A program made the position numbers and the translations under genes. A stretch of 5,897 nt of DNA, taken from the NCBI GenBank assembly GCA_019247135.1, contig JAFAPL010000848.1, positions 1-5,897 of the forward strand. Direction: 5' to 3'. Positions 1-5,715 of this stretch are shown here, one piece after another. Numbering within the stretch: position 1 is the stretch's first letter; each line of letters starts with the position of its first letter. A model generated the notes under the pieces. That model was given only the letters and a program-made list of their open reading frames with translations, was not told the DNA's origin and made no database searches. The DNA is from Chloroflexota bacterium (GTDB lineage: Bacteria; Chloroflexota; UBA6077; CF-72).

Positions 1-1722
1 ACTGACCAGAACGCCCCAGGTGTGGTGGCAGTGTGTCGTCGGGTGGATGCGTTGCCGCTGGCTATCGAGCTCGCGGCTGCCCGCATCGCGGTCTTGACGA
101 TCGATGAGCTCCTGCAGCGGCTCGACGATCGGTTCGGACTGCTCACGGGCGGCCCGCGAACGGCGCCGGCCCGACAGCAGGCGCTGCGGGCGACCCTCGA
201 TTGGAGCTGGGAATTGTTGTCCGCCCAAGAGCAGCTTCTCCTGCGGCGCCTGGCGGTCTTCGCCGGTGGGTGGGCGCTCGAGGCCGCCTCGATGGTGTGC
301 GGTGACGACCAGTTGCGGCGAGACGAGGTGGCCGCGGTCTCGTGGAGGCTGGTCGCGAGCTCGATGGTCGTGGCGGAGGAGCGCGCGGGCGCGATGCGGT
401 ATCGGCTCCTAGAAACCGTGCGCACCTACGCCTGGGAGCAGCTCGAGGCGGCGGGCGAAGCCGAGGTGGTGCGGGCACGCCATCGCGCGTGGTGCCTGGC
501 GCTGATCAGCAGCAGTCGTGGCGCCGAGTGGGCCAGGGCCATCGAGCTGGAGCTGAGCAATGTGCGCGCGGCGCTCGATTGGAGCGAAACGGAGGAAGGC
601 GCCGGCGAGGCGGGGCTGCAGCTGGCCACCGGCTTGCGCGGCCTGTGGGTGCGCGGGCGCCGGCGGGAGGGCCGCGACCGTGTGGTGCAGCTTCTCCAAC
701 GATCGACCGCGTCGGTCTCGCGCGTCCGGGCCCGTGCCCTGGCGCTGGCTGGCCACCTCAGTAGCATCCTTGGAGACGACGCGGCGGCAGAGACGTTCGT
801 CAACCAGAGCCTGGACCTGTGGCGGCGACTCGGGGACCCGCATGGGCTGGCCGACGCGCTGTGCGACGCCGGCAGCGGCGCCCACCTGCGGGGTGACCAC
901 GTCGCCGCCGCCCGCCTGATACGCGAGAGCCTGACGCTGGCCGAAACGGTGGGCAACACCTACCGCCAGTGCCAGGGGCTGATGCTGCTGGGCGCCGTGC
1001 TCCGTTCGCTTGGGGGGCACGACGAGGCGGCCGCCACTTTCGCGGCGGGGTTGGCGGTGGCCCGTGCACACGATCACGCGGAAAGCACCGCGTTCCTACT
1101 GCTGGAGTCGGCGAATCTGGCCCTGCTGCGGGATGACCCGGTGCACGCGGCGGCGCTGTTGAAGGACAGCCTGATCTACTGGCGCCGGTTCGACAGCGCC
1201 CATGGCCTCGCCCGTAGCATCGAGGCCCTGGGGCGCGCCGCCTGCGCGTCCGGCCAGGCGACGCGAGCCGCGCGCTTGTTGGGTGCCGCGGAGGTCACCC
1301 GCGAACAGCTGGGGGTCACATTGCGTCCGGACGATCCGGTGGAGCACCAGCGCGCCGTGGCTGCCGCCCGCGGGCGGCTCGGCGAGAAGCGCTTCGCCGC
1401 GGCGTGGAGTGCAGGCAGAGCCATGTCGTTGGCGCAAGCCGTTACGTACGCCGTGGTGGCCCAAGAGCCCCGCGGTTCACGCAAGCTCGCCCACCCCGGC
1501 CGAGCGGCCGGTGCCGAAGCGCTCACCACGCGCGAGCGGGACGTTATCCGCTTGGTCGCCCACGGGCTCGGCAACCGCCAGATCGCCGAGCGGCTCATCG
1601 TCAGCGAGCGCACCGTCGCCGCGCACATCGAGCACGTCCTCAACAAACTTGGCGTCAGCTCGAGGACGCAGATCGCCCTGTGGGCGGCGGCTAGCGGCCA
1701 GCTCGGGCCTAAACGCAGCTGA
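1..1722 (+). CDS. LuxR-family ATPase transcriptional regulator (NB-ARC/TPR/HTH), 5' end missing
   Basis: Large signal-responsive DNA-binding regulator, cytoplasmic. The reading frame is open to base 1, and the residues before the first GTG (22) fit the family, so the gene starts upstream of the window; 573 residues are visible. Residues about 11-28 contain DALPLAIELAAAR, the GLPLAIELAAAR-type motif that follows the ATPase core in NB-ARC/AAA-type LuxR regulators (here G is replaced by A). A winged-helix-like section follows (TLDWSWELLSAQEQLLLRRL, then LAVFAGGW). Residues about 180-440 are helical and TPR-like, with alternating small and aliphatic residues. The C-terminus, residues about 508-563, is a typical LuxR helix-turn-helix: LTTRERDVIRLVAHG, NRQIAERLIVSERTVAAHI, then NKLGVSSRTQIALWAA. 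The Walker A and B motifs must lie upstream and cannot be checked. The ligand and target genes are unknown; the downstream secreted-protein gene on the same strand is a possible target. The family call is secure, the regulon is not. Confidence 0.93.
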   Translation, partial: TDQNAPGVVAVCRRVDALPLAIELAAARIAVLTIDELLQRLDDRFGLLTGGPRTAPARQQALRATLDWSWELLSAQEQLLLRRLAVFAGGWALEAASMVCGDDQLRRDEVAAVSWRLVASSMVVAEERAGAMRYRLLETVRTYAWEQLEAAGEAEVVRARHRAWCLALISSSRGAEWARAIELELSNVRAALDWSETEEGAGEAGLQLATGLRGLWVRGRRREGRDRVVQLLQRSTASVSRVRARALALAGHLSSILGDDAAAETFVNQSLDLWRRLGDPHGLADALCDAGSGAHLRGDHVAAARLIRESLTLAETVGNTYRQCQGLMLLGAVLRSLGGHDEAAATFAAGLAVARAHDHAESTAFLLLESANLALLRDDPVHAAALLKDSLIYWRRFDSAHGLARSIEALGRAACASGQATRAARLLGAAEVTREQLGVTLRPDDPVEHQRAVAAARGRLGEKRFAAAWSAGRAMSLAQAVTYAVVAQEPRGSRKLAHPGRAAGAEALTTRERDVIRLVAHGLGNRQIAERLIVSERTVAAHIEHVLNKLGVSSRTQIALWAAASGQLGPKRS

Positions 1723-1739
1723 GTCCCGCCCAGCGGGAC
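1723..1739 (+). terminator. Perfect 7-bp hairpin directly after the regulator stop codon
   Basis: GTCCCGC (1723-1729) pairs perfectly with GCGGGAC (1733-1739) around a 3-nt loop, starting on the first base after the TGA. No T-run follows, so it is not a classical Rho-independent terminator. In GC-rich bacteria, T-poor hairpins at gene ends can act as terminators or as 3'-end stabilisers. The structure is seen directly; the function is inferred. Confidence 0.4.
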
Positions 1740-1833
1740 GGCACGTCGCGGCCAAAAGTGGCAGCCTTGCCGATACGGCGGGCCGCGGCCTGCGCGTAGG
1801 GTGGTCAGCATCTGGCAGGAGGGGATGCTCTGG

Positions 1834-1974
1834 ATGATGACGCTCCGTGCGCGCACACCGGCAGCCGCGGCACTGGTGCACACAAGCGTTGGCTGATGCG
1901 GCGTGCTGCTGGCGCTCGCCAGCCTGGCCCGCGTCGCCGACGCCGCCATGGTCCACGTCGTGTTCGAGCCTGAC
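1834..1974 (+). pseudogene. Possible remnant of a small secreted-protein gene with an in-frame TGA
   Basis: AGGAGGGG at 1817-1824 lies 9 nt before an ATG at 1834 (another ATG follows at 1837). Translation gives MMTLRARTPAAAALVHTSVG and then TGA at 1894-1896. In the same frame, immediately after the stop, comes CGVLLALASLARVADA followed by AMVHVVFEPDTGG. Read through, this resembles a signal peptide: a basic N-terminus, a hydrophobic core and a small-residue cleavage site. Codons 1903 to about 1968 end almost exclusively in G or C, then this bias fades. The pattern suggests a gene inactivated by a nonsense mutation and degraded downstream. I recognise no family for the mature part, and chance in GC-rich DNA is a serious alternative. 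Confidence 0.2.
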
Positions 1975-2025
1975 ACGGGTGGGCGAGGAGCGCGACACCG
2001 CGCGTGTCGCCTCTGGGGACTACAC

Positions 2026-2058
2026 CTGTGCTCGCTGTGCTCGCTGTGCTCGCTGTGC
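2026..2058. repeat. Tandem 9-bp repeat, 3.7 copies
   Basis: The unit CTGTGCTCG occurs three times without mismatch (2026-2034, 2035-2043, 2044-2052) followed by a partial CTGTGC (2053-2058). It ends about 90 bp upstream of the start codon of the secreted propeller gene. The unit length is a multiple of three, so expansion would keep any reading frame intact, but there is no evidence that the region is translated. It could be a slippage-prone tract that varies between strains, or a repeated protein-binding site. Confidence 0.9.
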
Positions 2059-2132
2059 GGAGAACATCACGCCCGCCATCCTGAGCCGAACGCGCCCGCA
2101 CCGCGGTTCGCACACTCGCGCCCACGAGGCGC

Positions 2133-2139
2133 AAAGGAG
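2133..2139 (+). promoter_or_regulatory. Strong ribosome binding site of the ScyD/ScyE-like gene
   Basis: AAAGGAG lies 8 nt before the ATG at 2148. This fixes the start and rules out the overlapping longer frames that enter from the spacer upstream. Confidence 0.85.
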
Positions 2140-2147
2140 ATCAAGCC

Positions 2148-3266
2148 ATGCTATGGCTTCGGTTATTGCTCGTGTCCGCACTCGTCGCGACCACGCTGCT
2201 CGCTCCGCTGGAAGCCGCACAGGCCTGGGCTGGTCCGAAGATCTCGGTGCTCGTCACTGGCCTGCACAATCCGCGCGGGCTTAAGTTCGGACCCGACCGC
2301 GAGCTATTCGTGGCTGAAGCGGGCCTGGGAGGCGACCAGTCCAGCATCGGCCTCTGCCCGCAGGTCCCAGGACCGATTGGTCCGTACACCGGCGGGTTCA
2401 CGTCCCGCGTGTCCAGCATCGACGAGCGCGGTCGTCGCACAACGGTCGTCGACCATCTCCCGTCGGCCATCAACGCGGTGCACGACGTGCTTGGGGCCAT
2501 GGACGTCGCGTTTGTTGGCGATCGGCTGTACGTGCTGATCGCCGGCGCCGGCTGTTCGCACGGACTGCCAGGCACCAGCAACGGCATCGTCCGCGTCAAT
2601 CGCACTGGGACGACCAGCTTGATCGCCGACCTGAGCGCCTTCTGGCACACCCATCCGGCCAGCAATCCGGTCCCGTCGGCCGACGATTTCGAGCCGGACG
2701 GTTCCCCGTACAGCTTCGTGTGGCTGGACGGGAGTTTCTACGTCACCGAGCCGAACTCCAGTCAGGTGGACCGCGTCAGCCTGTCGGGCCGCGCCGAGCG
2801 CATCATCGATATGTCCAATCTGCACGGGAACACCTGGGTGGGTCCGACGTCGATCACCGCGCGTGGCGACAACCTGTACCTGGGCAACCTCACGCCGTTC
2901 TTCCCGCTGGTCCAAGGCGCAGCGAATGTCTTCCGCCTGACACCCCGTGGCGAGTTGAGCACGGTCGCCTCCGGCCTGACCGCGGTGCTCGGCGTCGCCT
3001 TCGACCGCAACGGTCGCCTGTACGCGCTCGAAACCAGCGCCACCGGGGGGCCGGGACCTGGGCTGGTGCCGAATACCGGCCGCGTGGTGCGGGTCTCACG
3101 CTCTGGTGGCCTGATCCCCGTCGTCACCGGTCTGGACTTTCCCTCGGCGATGACGTTTGGGCCCGACGGCAACCTGTACATCTCCAACCACGGCTTCGGC
3201 CCGCAGGGCACCACCGGTGGTCAGGTGCTGAAGGTGGCGCTCGACGACGATCGAGGCGACGACTGA
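2148..3266 (+). CDS. Secreted ScyD/ScyE-family beta-propeller protein
   Basis: Exported protein of 372 residues. Residues 1-26 form a Sec signal peptide: a short basic N-terminus (MLWLR), a hydrophobic core (LLLVSALVATTLLAP) and an AQA or AWA cleavage site near residues 24-28. The mature protein shows NHL/SMP-30-like propeller repeats in the pattern 'G + aromatic + GPDG + L + Y/F + V/I'. Examples are GLKFGPDRELFVAEAG (44-59), GVAFDRNGRLYALETS (282-297) and AMTFGPDGNLYISNHGFG (334-351), ending in GGQVLKVAL. This order matches the ScyD/ScyE family, named after proteins of the cyanobacterial scytonemin cluster but widespread in other bacteria with unknown function. The mature part has only two cysteines, C70 and C136, which could form a disulfide outside the cell. 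The acidic tail DDDRGDD ends just before TGA, with a second TGA overlapping 4 nt later in another frame. It may bind or process an extracellular ligand; no enzymatic residues can be assigned. The downstream neighbour is convergent, so it appears to be a single-gene unit. Confidence 0.88.
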   Translation: MLWLRLLLVSALVATTLLAPLEAAQAWAGPKISVLVTGLHNPRGLKFGPDRELFVAEAGLGGDQSSIGLCPQVPGPIGPYTGGFTSRVSSIDERGRRTTVVDHLPSAINAVHDVLGAMDVAFVGDRLYVLIAGAGCSHGLPGTSNGIVRVNRTGTTSLIADLSAFWHTHPASNPVPSADDFEPDGSPYSFVWLDGSFYVTEPNSSQVDRVSLSGRAERIIDMSNLHGNTWVGPTSITARGDNLYLGNLTPFFPLVQGAANVFRLTPRGELSTVASGLTAVLGVAFDRNGRLYALETSATGGPGPGLVPNTGRVVRVSRSGGLIPVVTGLDFPSAMTFGPDGNLYISNHGFGPQGTTGGQVLKVALDDDRGDD

Positions 3267-3308
3267 CTGAGGCAGCAAGACCTCCTCGAGCTCCTGCGCG
3301 CCTACGCG

Positions 3309-3328
3309 CCCGCGCAACCTTGCGCGGG
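3309..3328. terminator. Bidirectional terminator-like hairpin between convergent genes
   Basis: CCCGCGCAA (3309-3317) and TTGCGCGGG (3320-3328) are perfect inverted repeats, giving a stem of 8-9 bp with a 2-4 nt loop. It sits 42 nt after the stop of the secreted propeller gene and 69 nt after the stop of the convergent SnoaL-like gene. On the + strand it is followed by TTCG only, so there is no real T-tract. Its position between two gene ends supports a shared terminator role in both directions. Confidence 0.55.
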
Positions 3329-3397
3329 TTCGCCATCGGTACCGAGCGCGCTCGTCGACATCCTCGGCGACGCGCTCCTCAAGCTGGCCGGCGGCGG

Positions 3398-3820
3398 TCA
3401 CGCCGGCAACAAGCCCAGCTGCTGCAGCAGGCGCACGCGGTCCGCTTCCTGCCACAGTTCGGTCAGGCGACCGCCGTACAGCCGCCACAAGTAGATGGCC
3501 GTGAACTCGAAGGCCTGACCGGTCGCCGCGTGGCCGCGCAGGAAGCCACCCGTGTCGGTGCCGCGGTACGTAACGCGGGCAACGACCATGTCCCGCTCGG
3601 CGCCAATCACGTCCTCGACCATGGCTCGGAGGTCTCCAGATGTGTCCAGCAACGCCAGGACGCTCTGCTTGTACGCCGCGCCACCCTTGACCTCGCCGAG
3701 CACGGCGCTGTGCAGCACGAAGTCCGGCGCGACCAGCTCGTCCAGCACCTCGAAGTGCCGCTCATTGATGACCTCGTCGAATACGCGTCGGACGGTGGTC
3801 TTGTTGTCAGCGCTTGACAT
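3398..3820 (-). CDS. SnoaL-like (NTF2-fold) polyketide cyclase/ester cyclase family protein
   Basis: Intracellular protein of 140 residues with the alpha+beta cone fold of the NTF2/SnoaL superfamily, the usual length for this family. The N-terminal helix region FDEVINERHFEVLDELVAPDFVLHS (residues about 14-38) matches the SnoaL pattern, including His37. The second half has GTDTGGFLRGHAATGQAFEF (87-106), the GT-TG-F-G--ATG-- motif of SnoaL-like ester cyclases, then IYLWRLYGGRLTELWQEAD with W123 and D127, and the ending LLQQLGLLPA. The start is the ATG at 3818-3820; GGGAGGG lies 3 nt upstream (3824-3830 on the + strand), a close but purine-rich ribosome binding site. Family members cyclise polyketides, hydrolyse small epoxides or esters, or have no known activity. 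The acid residue needed for chemistry cannot be assigned here. It is divergent from the cupin gene, and the shared spacer may co-regulate both. Confidence 0.9.
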   Translation of the reverse strand: MSSADNKTTVRRVFDEVINERHFEVLDELVAPDFVLHSAVLGEVKGGAAYKQSVLALLDTSGDLRAMVEDVIGAERDMVVARVTYRGTDTGGFLRGHAATGQAFEFTAIYLWRLYGGRLTELWQEADRVRLLQQLGLLPA

Positions 3821-3982
3821 CGACCCTCCCTAGTGTTTGTAGCGTGTTGACGGCACTCCGCCACCGGCACTCGTGTCTCCCAGCCGCACGAGCGCACAGG
3901 CCAAGATTTTTGCGGATGTGCATCGGGCGGTGGACATGACCGACTTTTGTACGATCACCGACGTGCTCCCCGGCGAGCATCC
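3821..3982. promoter_or_regulatory. Divergent promoter region between the SnoaL-like and cupin genes
   Basis: This 162-bp spacer between two outward-facing starts must carry promoter activity for both directions unless translation-coupled transcripts come from further away. It has AT-richer patches (ATTTTT at 3906-3911, CTTTTGTACGAT at 3944-3955), unlike the flanking genes. TGGACA (3931-3936) and TACGAT (3950-3955) resemble -35 and -10 boxes facing the cupin, but the 13-nt spacing is too short for a normal housekeeping promoter. I see no convincing operator palindrome. Confidence 0.35.
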
Positions 3983-4372
3983 ATGAGCAGAGCCCCTACC
4001 CAGGCGGCCTTCGTGCGCCTGTTTGCCGACGCGGCCGGTGAGTCGCACTTCGAAGACGTGCGCGCCGAGCTGGCGCCGGCCGACTTCGCCCCGCCCGCTC
4101 CGCCACTGCTCCTTTCGCCGGCGATGCGGGCCGAGGGGCTGGTGTTCCTCGCGGCGCCGGAGGGCTGGTATGGCGAGTGGCACCCGGCGCCGCGTCGGCA
4201 GGTGTTCGCTTTTCTCTCAGGCGAGATCGAGGTCGAAGCGAGCGACGGGCAACGGCGACGTTTCGTGCCCGGCGCGTGTCTGCTCATGGAGGACACCGTC
4301 GGGCGGGGCCACGCCACCCGCAACGTGGGCGCCGGGGTGGTGCTGATGTTGGTCACACAACTCTCTGTGTGA
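3983..4372 (+). CDS. Small single-domain cupin protein
   Basis: Protein of 129 residues from the ATG at 3983; an in-frame TTG at 3947 would add 12 residues, but these (YDHRRAPRRAS) do not look like part of the fold. Only a weak GGCGAG lies upstream, so the start is not certain. The cupin barrel spans residues about 50-127. Its first motif is GWYGEWHPAPRRQVFAFLSG (61-80), with His67 and Gln73 where classical cupins have HxH and Glu. The second is GACLLMEDTVGRGHATRNVG (97-116), with His110. The metal site is therefore reduced compared with the classical 3-His-1-Glu set, as in other small cupins with the WHPAPRRQ signature. The protein may bind a small molecule or act as an isomerase/oxygenase-type enzyme; no substrate is evident. 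The ABM-like gene follows 42 nt downstream on the same strand, so co-transcription is likely. Confidence 0.87.
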   Translation: MSRAPTQAAFVRLFADAAGESHFEDVRAELAPADFAPPAPPLLLSPAMRAEGLVFLAAPEGWYGEWHPAPRRQVFAFLSGEIEVEASDGQRRRFVPGACLLMEDTVGRGHATRNVGAGVVLMLVTQLSV

Positions 4373-4401
4373 CGGCCGTCCATGAGCTCTTCGCTCCGTG
4401 C

Positions 4402-4407
4402 AAGGAG
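4402..4407 (+). promoter_or_regulatory. Ribosome binding site that selects the GTG start at 4415
   Basis: AAGGAG is followed by 7 nt and then GTG at 4415. The in-frame ATG at 4382 lies upstream of this site and lacks its own Shine-Dalgarno, so the GTG is the better start. The shorter protein also matches the usual ABM length. Confidence 0.75.
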
Positions 4408-4414
4408 TGTGAAC

Positions 4415-4726
4415 GTGTTCGCATCCATCGCCAAGTTTCGCTTCACTCGACCACTCACGACTGCCGACTTCGAGGCAAATGAGCGCGTGCTCGTCCCCTT
4501 GCTGAAGAGCCAGCCGGGGTACCAGGGCTATGTGGAGGTCGAGGCTGGGGAGCGCGAATCCATCTCAATCACGCTGTGGGCCAGCCAGTCCGACGCCGAG
4601 CACGGGCTTGTGGCCATTCGGTCTCAGCTGCTGGATCTGATCGGCTCAGCGCTCGACGGCCCGCCCGAGCGTTCATTTGGCGAGGTTCGCTACGTTGACT
4701 GGCCGGCAAACAACGCACGAATCTGA
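4415..4726 (+). CDS. ABM-like dimeric alpha/beta-barrel protein (putative quinol monooxygenase type)
   Basis: Protein of 103 residues from GTG 4415, a typical size for the antibiotic biosynthesis monooxygenase (ABM) / dimeric alpha+beta barrel superfamily. Strand 1 is FASIAKFRFT. The helix-1 region is TTADFEANERVLVPLLKSQPGYQGYVEVEA, with the 'PGY-G' turn at 34-38 usual before strand 2. Strand 3 is SISITLWASQSDAEHGL (51-65), whose W-A-S---DAE pattern is the family hallmark. The C-terminal strand is FGEVRYVDWP (88-97). Members work as homodimers and oxidise phenolic or polyketide substrates without cofactor, degrade haem, or have only a binding role. No haem-ligand motif is evident. It probably shares a transcript with the cupin upstream. 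If the ATG at 4382 were used, 11 residues would be added. Confidence 0.85.
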   Translation: MFASIAKFRFTRPLTTADFEANERVLVPLLKSQPGYQGYVEVEAGERESISITLWASQSDAEHGLVAIRSQLLDLIGSALDGPPERSFGEVRYVDWPANNARI

Positions 4727-4755
4727 GGGCAGCTTAGGGTTTTAGCCTGCCGGGT

Positions 4756-4770
4756 GCTCCGCGGCGGAGC
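4756..4770. terminator. Hairpin between the ABM-like gene and the convergent broken hydrolase
   Basis: GCTCCGC (4756-4762) and GCGGAGC (4764-4770) are perfect inverted repeats around one base; a realistic fold is a 6-bp stem with a CGG loop. It lies about 30 nt after the ABM-like stop and is followed by GGGGTTATT on the + strand. It is probably the end of the cupin/ABM transcript, although the T-run is poor. Confidence 0.45.
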
Positions 4771-4834
4771 GGGGTTATTCCAACCCGCGCCAGCACCTCG
4801 GCCAAGCTTGCCGTGTTCTGCTGTGGTGTCGAGA

Positions 4835-5380
4835 TCAAAGAAGGGCTGGCATGGGCTGCCGGGCGAGGAACGGAACCATCGCGTCGCCGACGCCGCGCGG
4901 GTCCTTGTCTTGGAGCGCGTGGTTCGCACCCGCGAGCACGAAAACCTCGGTCTGCGGCAGCCACTCCGCACCCGCTCCTGCGCCTCGCCCCAGCCGGGCC
5001 AGATCGAAGCACTCTCGGAACCGAAGACGCCGAGCACGGCCTGGCTGATCCGCCGGGCGTCCTCGCGAGTGAAGAACCACTCCTGCAGCGACGGTCCTTC
5101 GACGGCGAAGAAGCTGTCGGCATCGGCCACCATCTGGTCGTACCCACCCGATGGCGCCACCGGAGGAATGGCCAACGACGTGGGCGCGCTCGATGCCGAG
5201 GTGGCGGAGCACCGCCAGACAATCGGCGGCCTGCTGGGCGATGCTGAACGGCGCCGCTACGCGCGACGAGCCAGCGTAGCCGCGCCGGTGGTAGTGCACC
5301 AGGCGGGAGTGTGACGTCAGCGCTGGCTCCGCGCAGGGTGGTGCGTACGCCTCCGCGAGAAGCACCGTCTTGGCGCCATG
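4835..5380 (-). pseudogene. Broken alpha/beta hydrolase gene (internal deletion plus 1-nt frameshift)
   Basis: Three blocks of one alpha/beta hydrolase appear in order on the minus strand but in alternating frames. Block 1 (5380 to about 5150) reads HGA, then CAEPALTSHSRLVHYHRRGYAG, then QQAADCLAVLRHLGIERAHVVGHSSGGAI. It includes the oxyanion-type HG and the nucleophile elbow GHSSG (codons 5159-5173). Block 2 (about 5160-4970) is in another frame and reads PSGGYDQMVADADSFFAVEG, then EWFFTREDARRISQAVLGVFGSES, then WPGWGEAQERV. Block 3 (about 4969-4835) returns to the first frame with EWLPQTEVFVLAGANHALQD and FLARQPMPALL, then TGA at 4835-4837; the catalytic His codon is 4919-4921. Between blocks 1 and 2 the segment that normally follows the elbow (roughly 25 residues) is gone. 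Between blocks 2 and 3 one base is missing near 4967-4974. The N-terminus before HG is not recognisable and no start codon with a ribosome binding site is seen. The gene is almost certainly inactive unless these are assembly errors. Confidence 0.8.
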
Positions 5381-5684
5381 CGAGGTCCATCGGGACCATT
5401 GAGGAGACCGGGGTTTTCAGCCCGACAGTCGCTGATTGGGACCAACCAGGACATCGAAGAGCGGAAGCTGAGCAAGCTGACGGGCGGGGCCGCCGATGCC
5501 GCCGCCGAGGTCGAGGACGCACTCGGAGCCCCTGTGGCTACTTCCAGCTGCCACTGGCGCAGATAATTGTGTACGGCATCTGGCCGACGACTAAATGCGT
5601 TGCAGTCAACGAGGTCCGCTTGAACTCGGCGCATAGGCTCCCGCGACACAGACCATTGCAGTCGACGACATTATTCGCTGCGGT
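5381..5684. other. Decayed or non-coding stretch before the recombinase remnant
   Basis: About 300 bp without a recognisable gene. A + strand frame covering 5450-5566 has coding-like codon use (IEERKLSKLTGGAADAAAEV, then a TAA at 5564-5566) but no family I know and no ribosome binding site. The minus-strand frame of the same segment gives a Ser/Ala-rich sequence typical of a shadow. From about 5560 on, composition becomes AT-richer and the short repeats begin. CGTTG (5598-5602) and CAACG (5607-5611) form a small inverted repeat around the first TTGCAGT. Confidence 0.5.
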
Positions 5685-5715
5685 GAGGTGCGCCCGCGAC
5701 ACGGAAGGTTGCAGT
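5584..5715 (+). repeat. Three diverged direct repeats with the core CGAC-N8-TTGCAGT
   Basis: Copies of about 23 bp lie at 5584-5606, 5640-5662 and 5693-5715, at offsets of 56 and 53 nt. All share CGAC, exactly 8 variable bases, then TTGCAGT. The second and third are most alike, both starting CCCGCGACAC and matching at 19 of 23 positions; the first matches the second at about 15 of 23. The third copy lies inside the readable frame of the recombinase remnant. Possible explanations are a decayed local duplication or old recombinase arm-binding sites. Confidence 0.6.

Larger units (their letters stand above)
1740..2147. other. Gene-poor spacer between the regulator and the secreted propeller gene
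   Basis: About 400 bp with no convincing intact gene. Several long open frames cross it on both strands, but they overlap the flanking genes and show no recognisable family, so they are treated as GC-rich chance frames. The stretch holds a TAGGGT at 1797-1802 that resembles actinobacterial -10 elements but has no matching -35, a Shine-Dalgarno-like AGGAGGGG at 1817-1824, a possible signal-peptide remnant, and a 9-bp tandem repeat. The promoter of the downstream secreted-protein gene must lie here or further upstream, but I cannot place it with confidence. Confidence 0.6.

Noticed and set aside
409..1077. Long minus-strand open frames inside the LuxR-type regulator
   Set aside because: They mirror the codon bias of the regulator gene and contain no recognisable domains.
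1903..2538. Long + strand open frame beginning in the spacer and overlapping the ScyD/ScyE-like gene
   Set aside because: Its second half is an out-of-frame shadow of the secreted propeller gene, whose signal peptide and AAAGGAG site are convincing. Only the first ~25 codons show coding-like base use, and these are reported as a possible remnant.
3267..3460. Open frame continuing in the same frame after the stop of the propeller gene (DLLELLRAYAPAQPCAG..., SALVDILGDALLKLAGGG)
   Set aside because: It looks coding-like and could suggest readthrough, but the propeller family normally ends at GGQVLKV. The stretch also contains the perfect hairpin and then runs antisense into the SnoaL-like gene; I recognise no family.
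4734..5522. 262-codon minus-strand open frame spanning the broken hydrolase
   Set aside because: It is rich in Arg and Pro with no recognisable motif, and the conserved hydrolase blocks lie in the two other frames, so it is a shadow.
5584..5715. Repeat spacing of 53-56 nt as a degenerate CRISPR array
   Set aside because: Only three copies, strongly diverged, one inside a recombinase frame, and no cas genes. A duplication or binding-site set explains it better.
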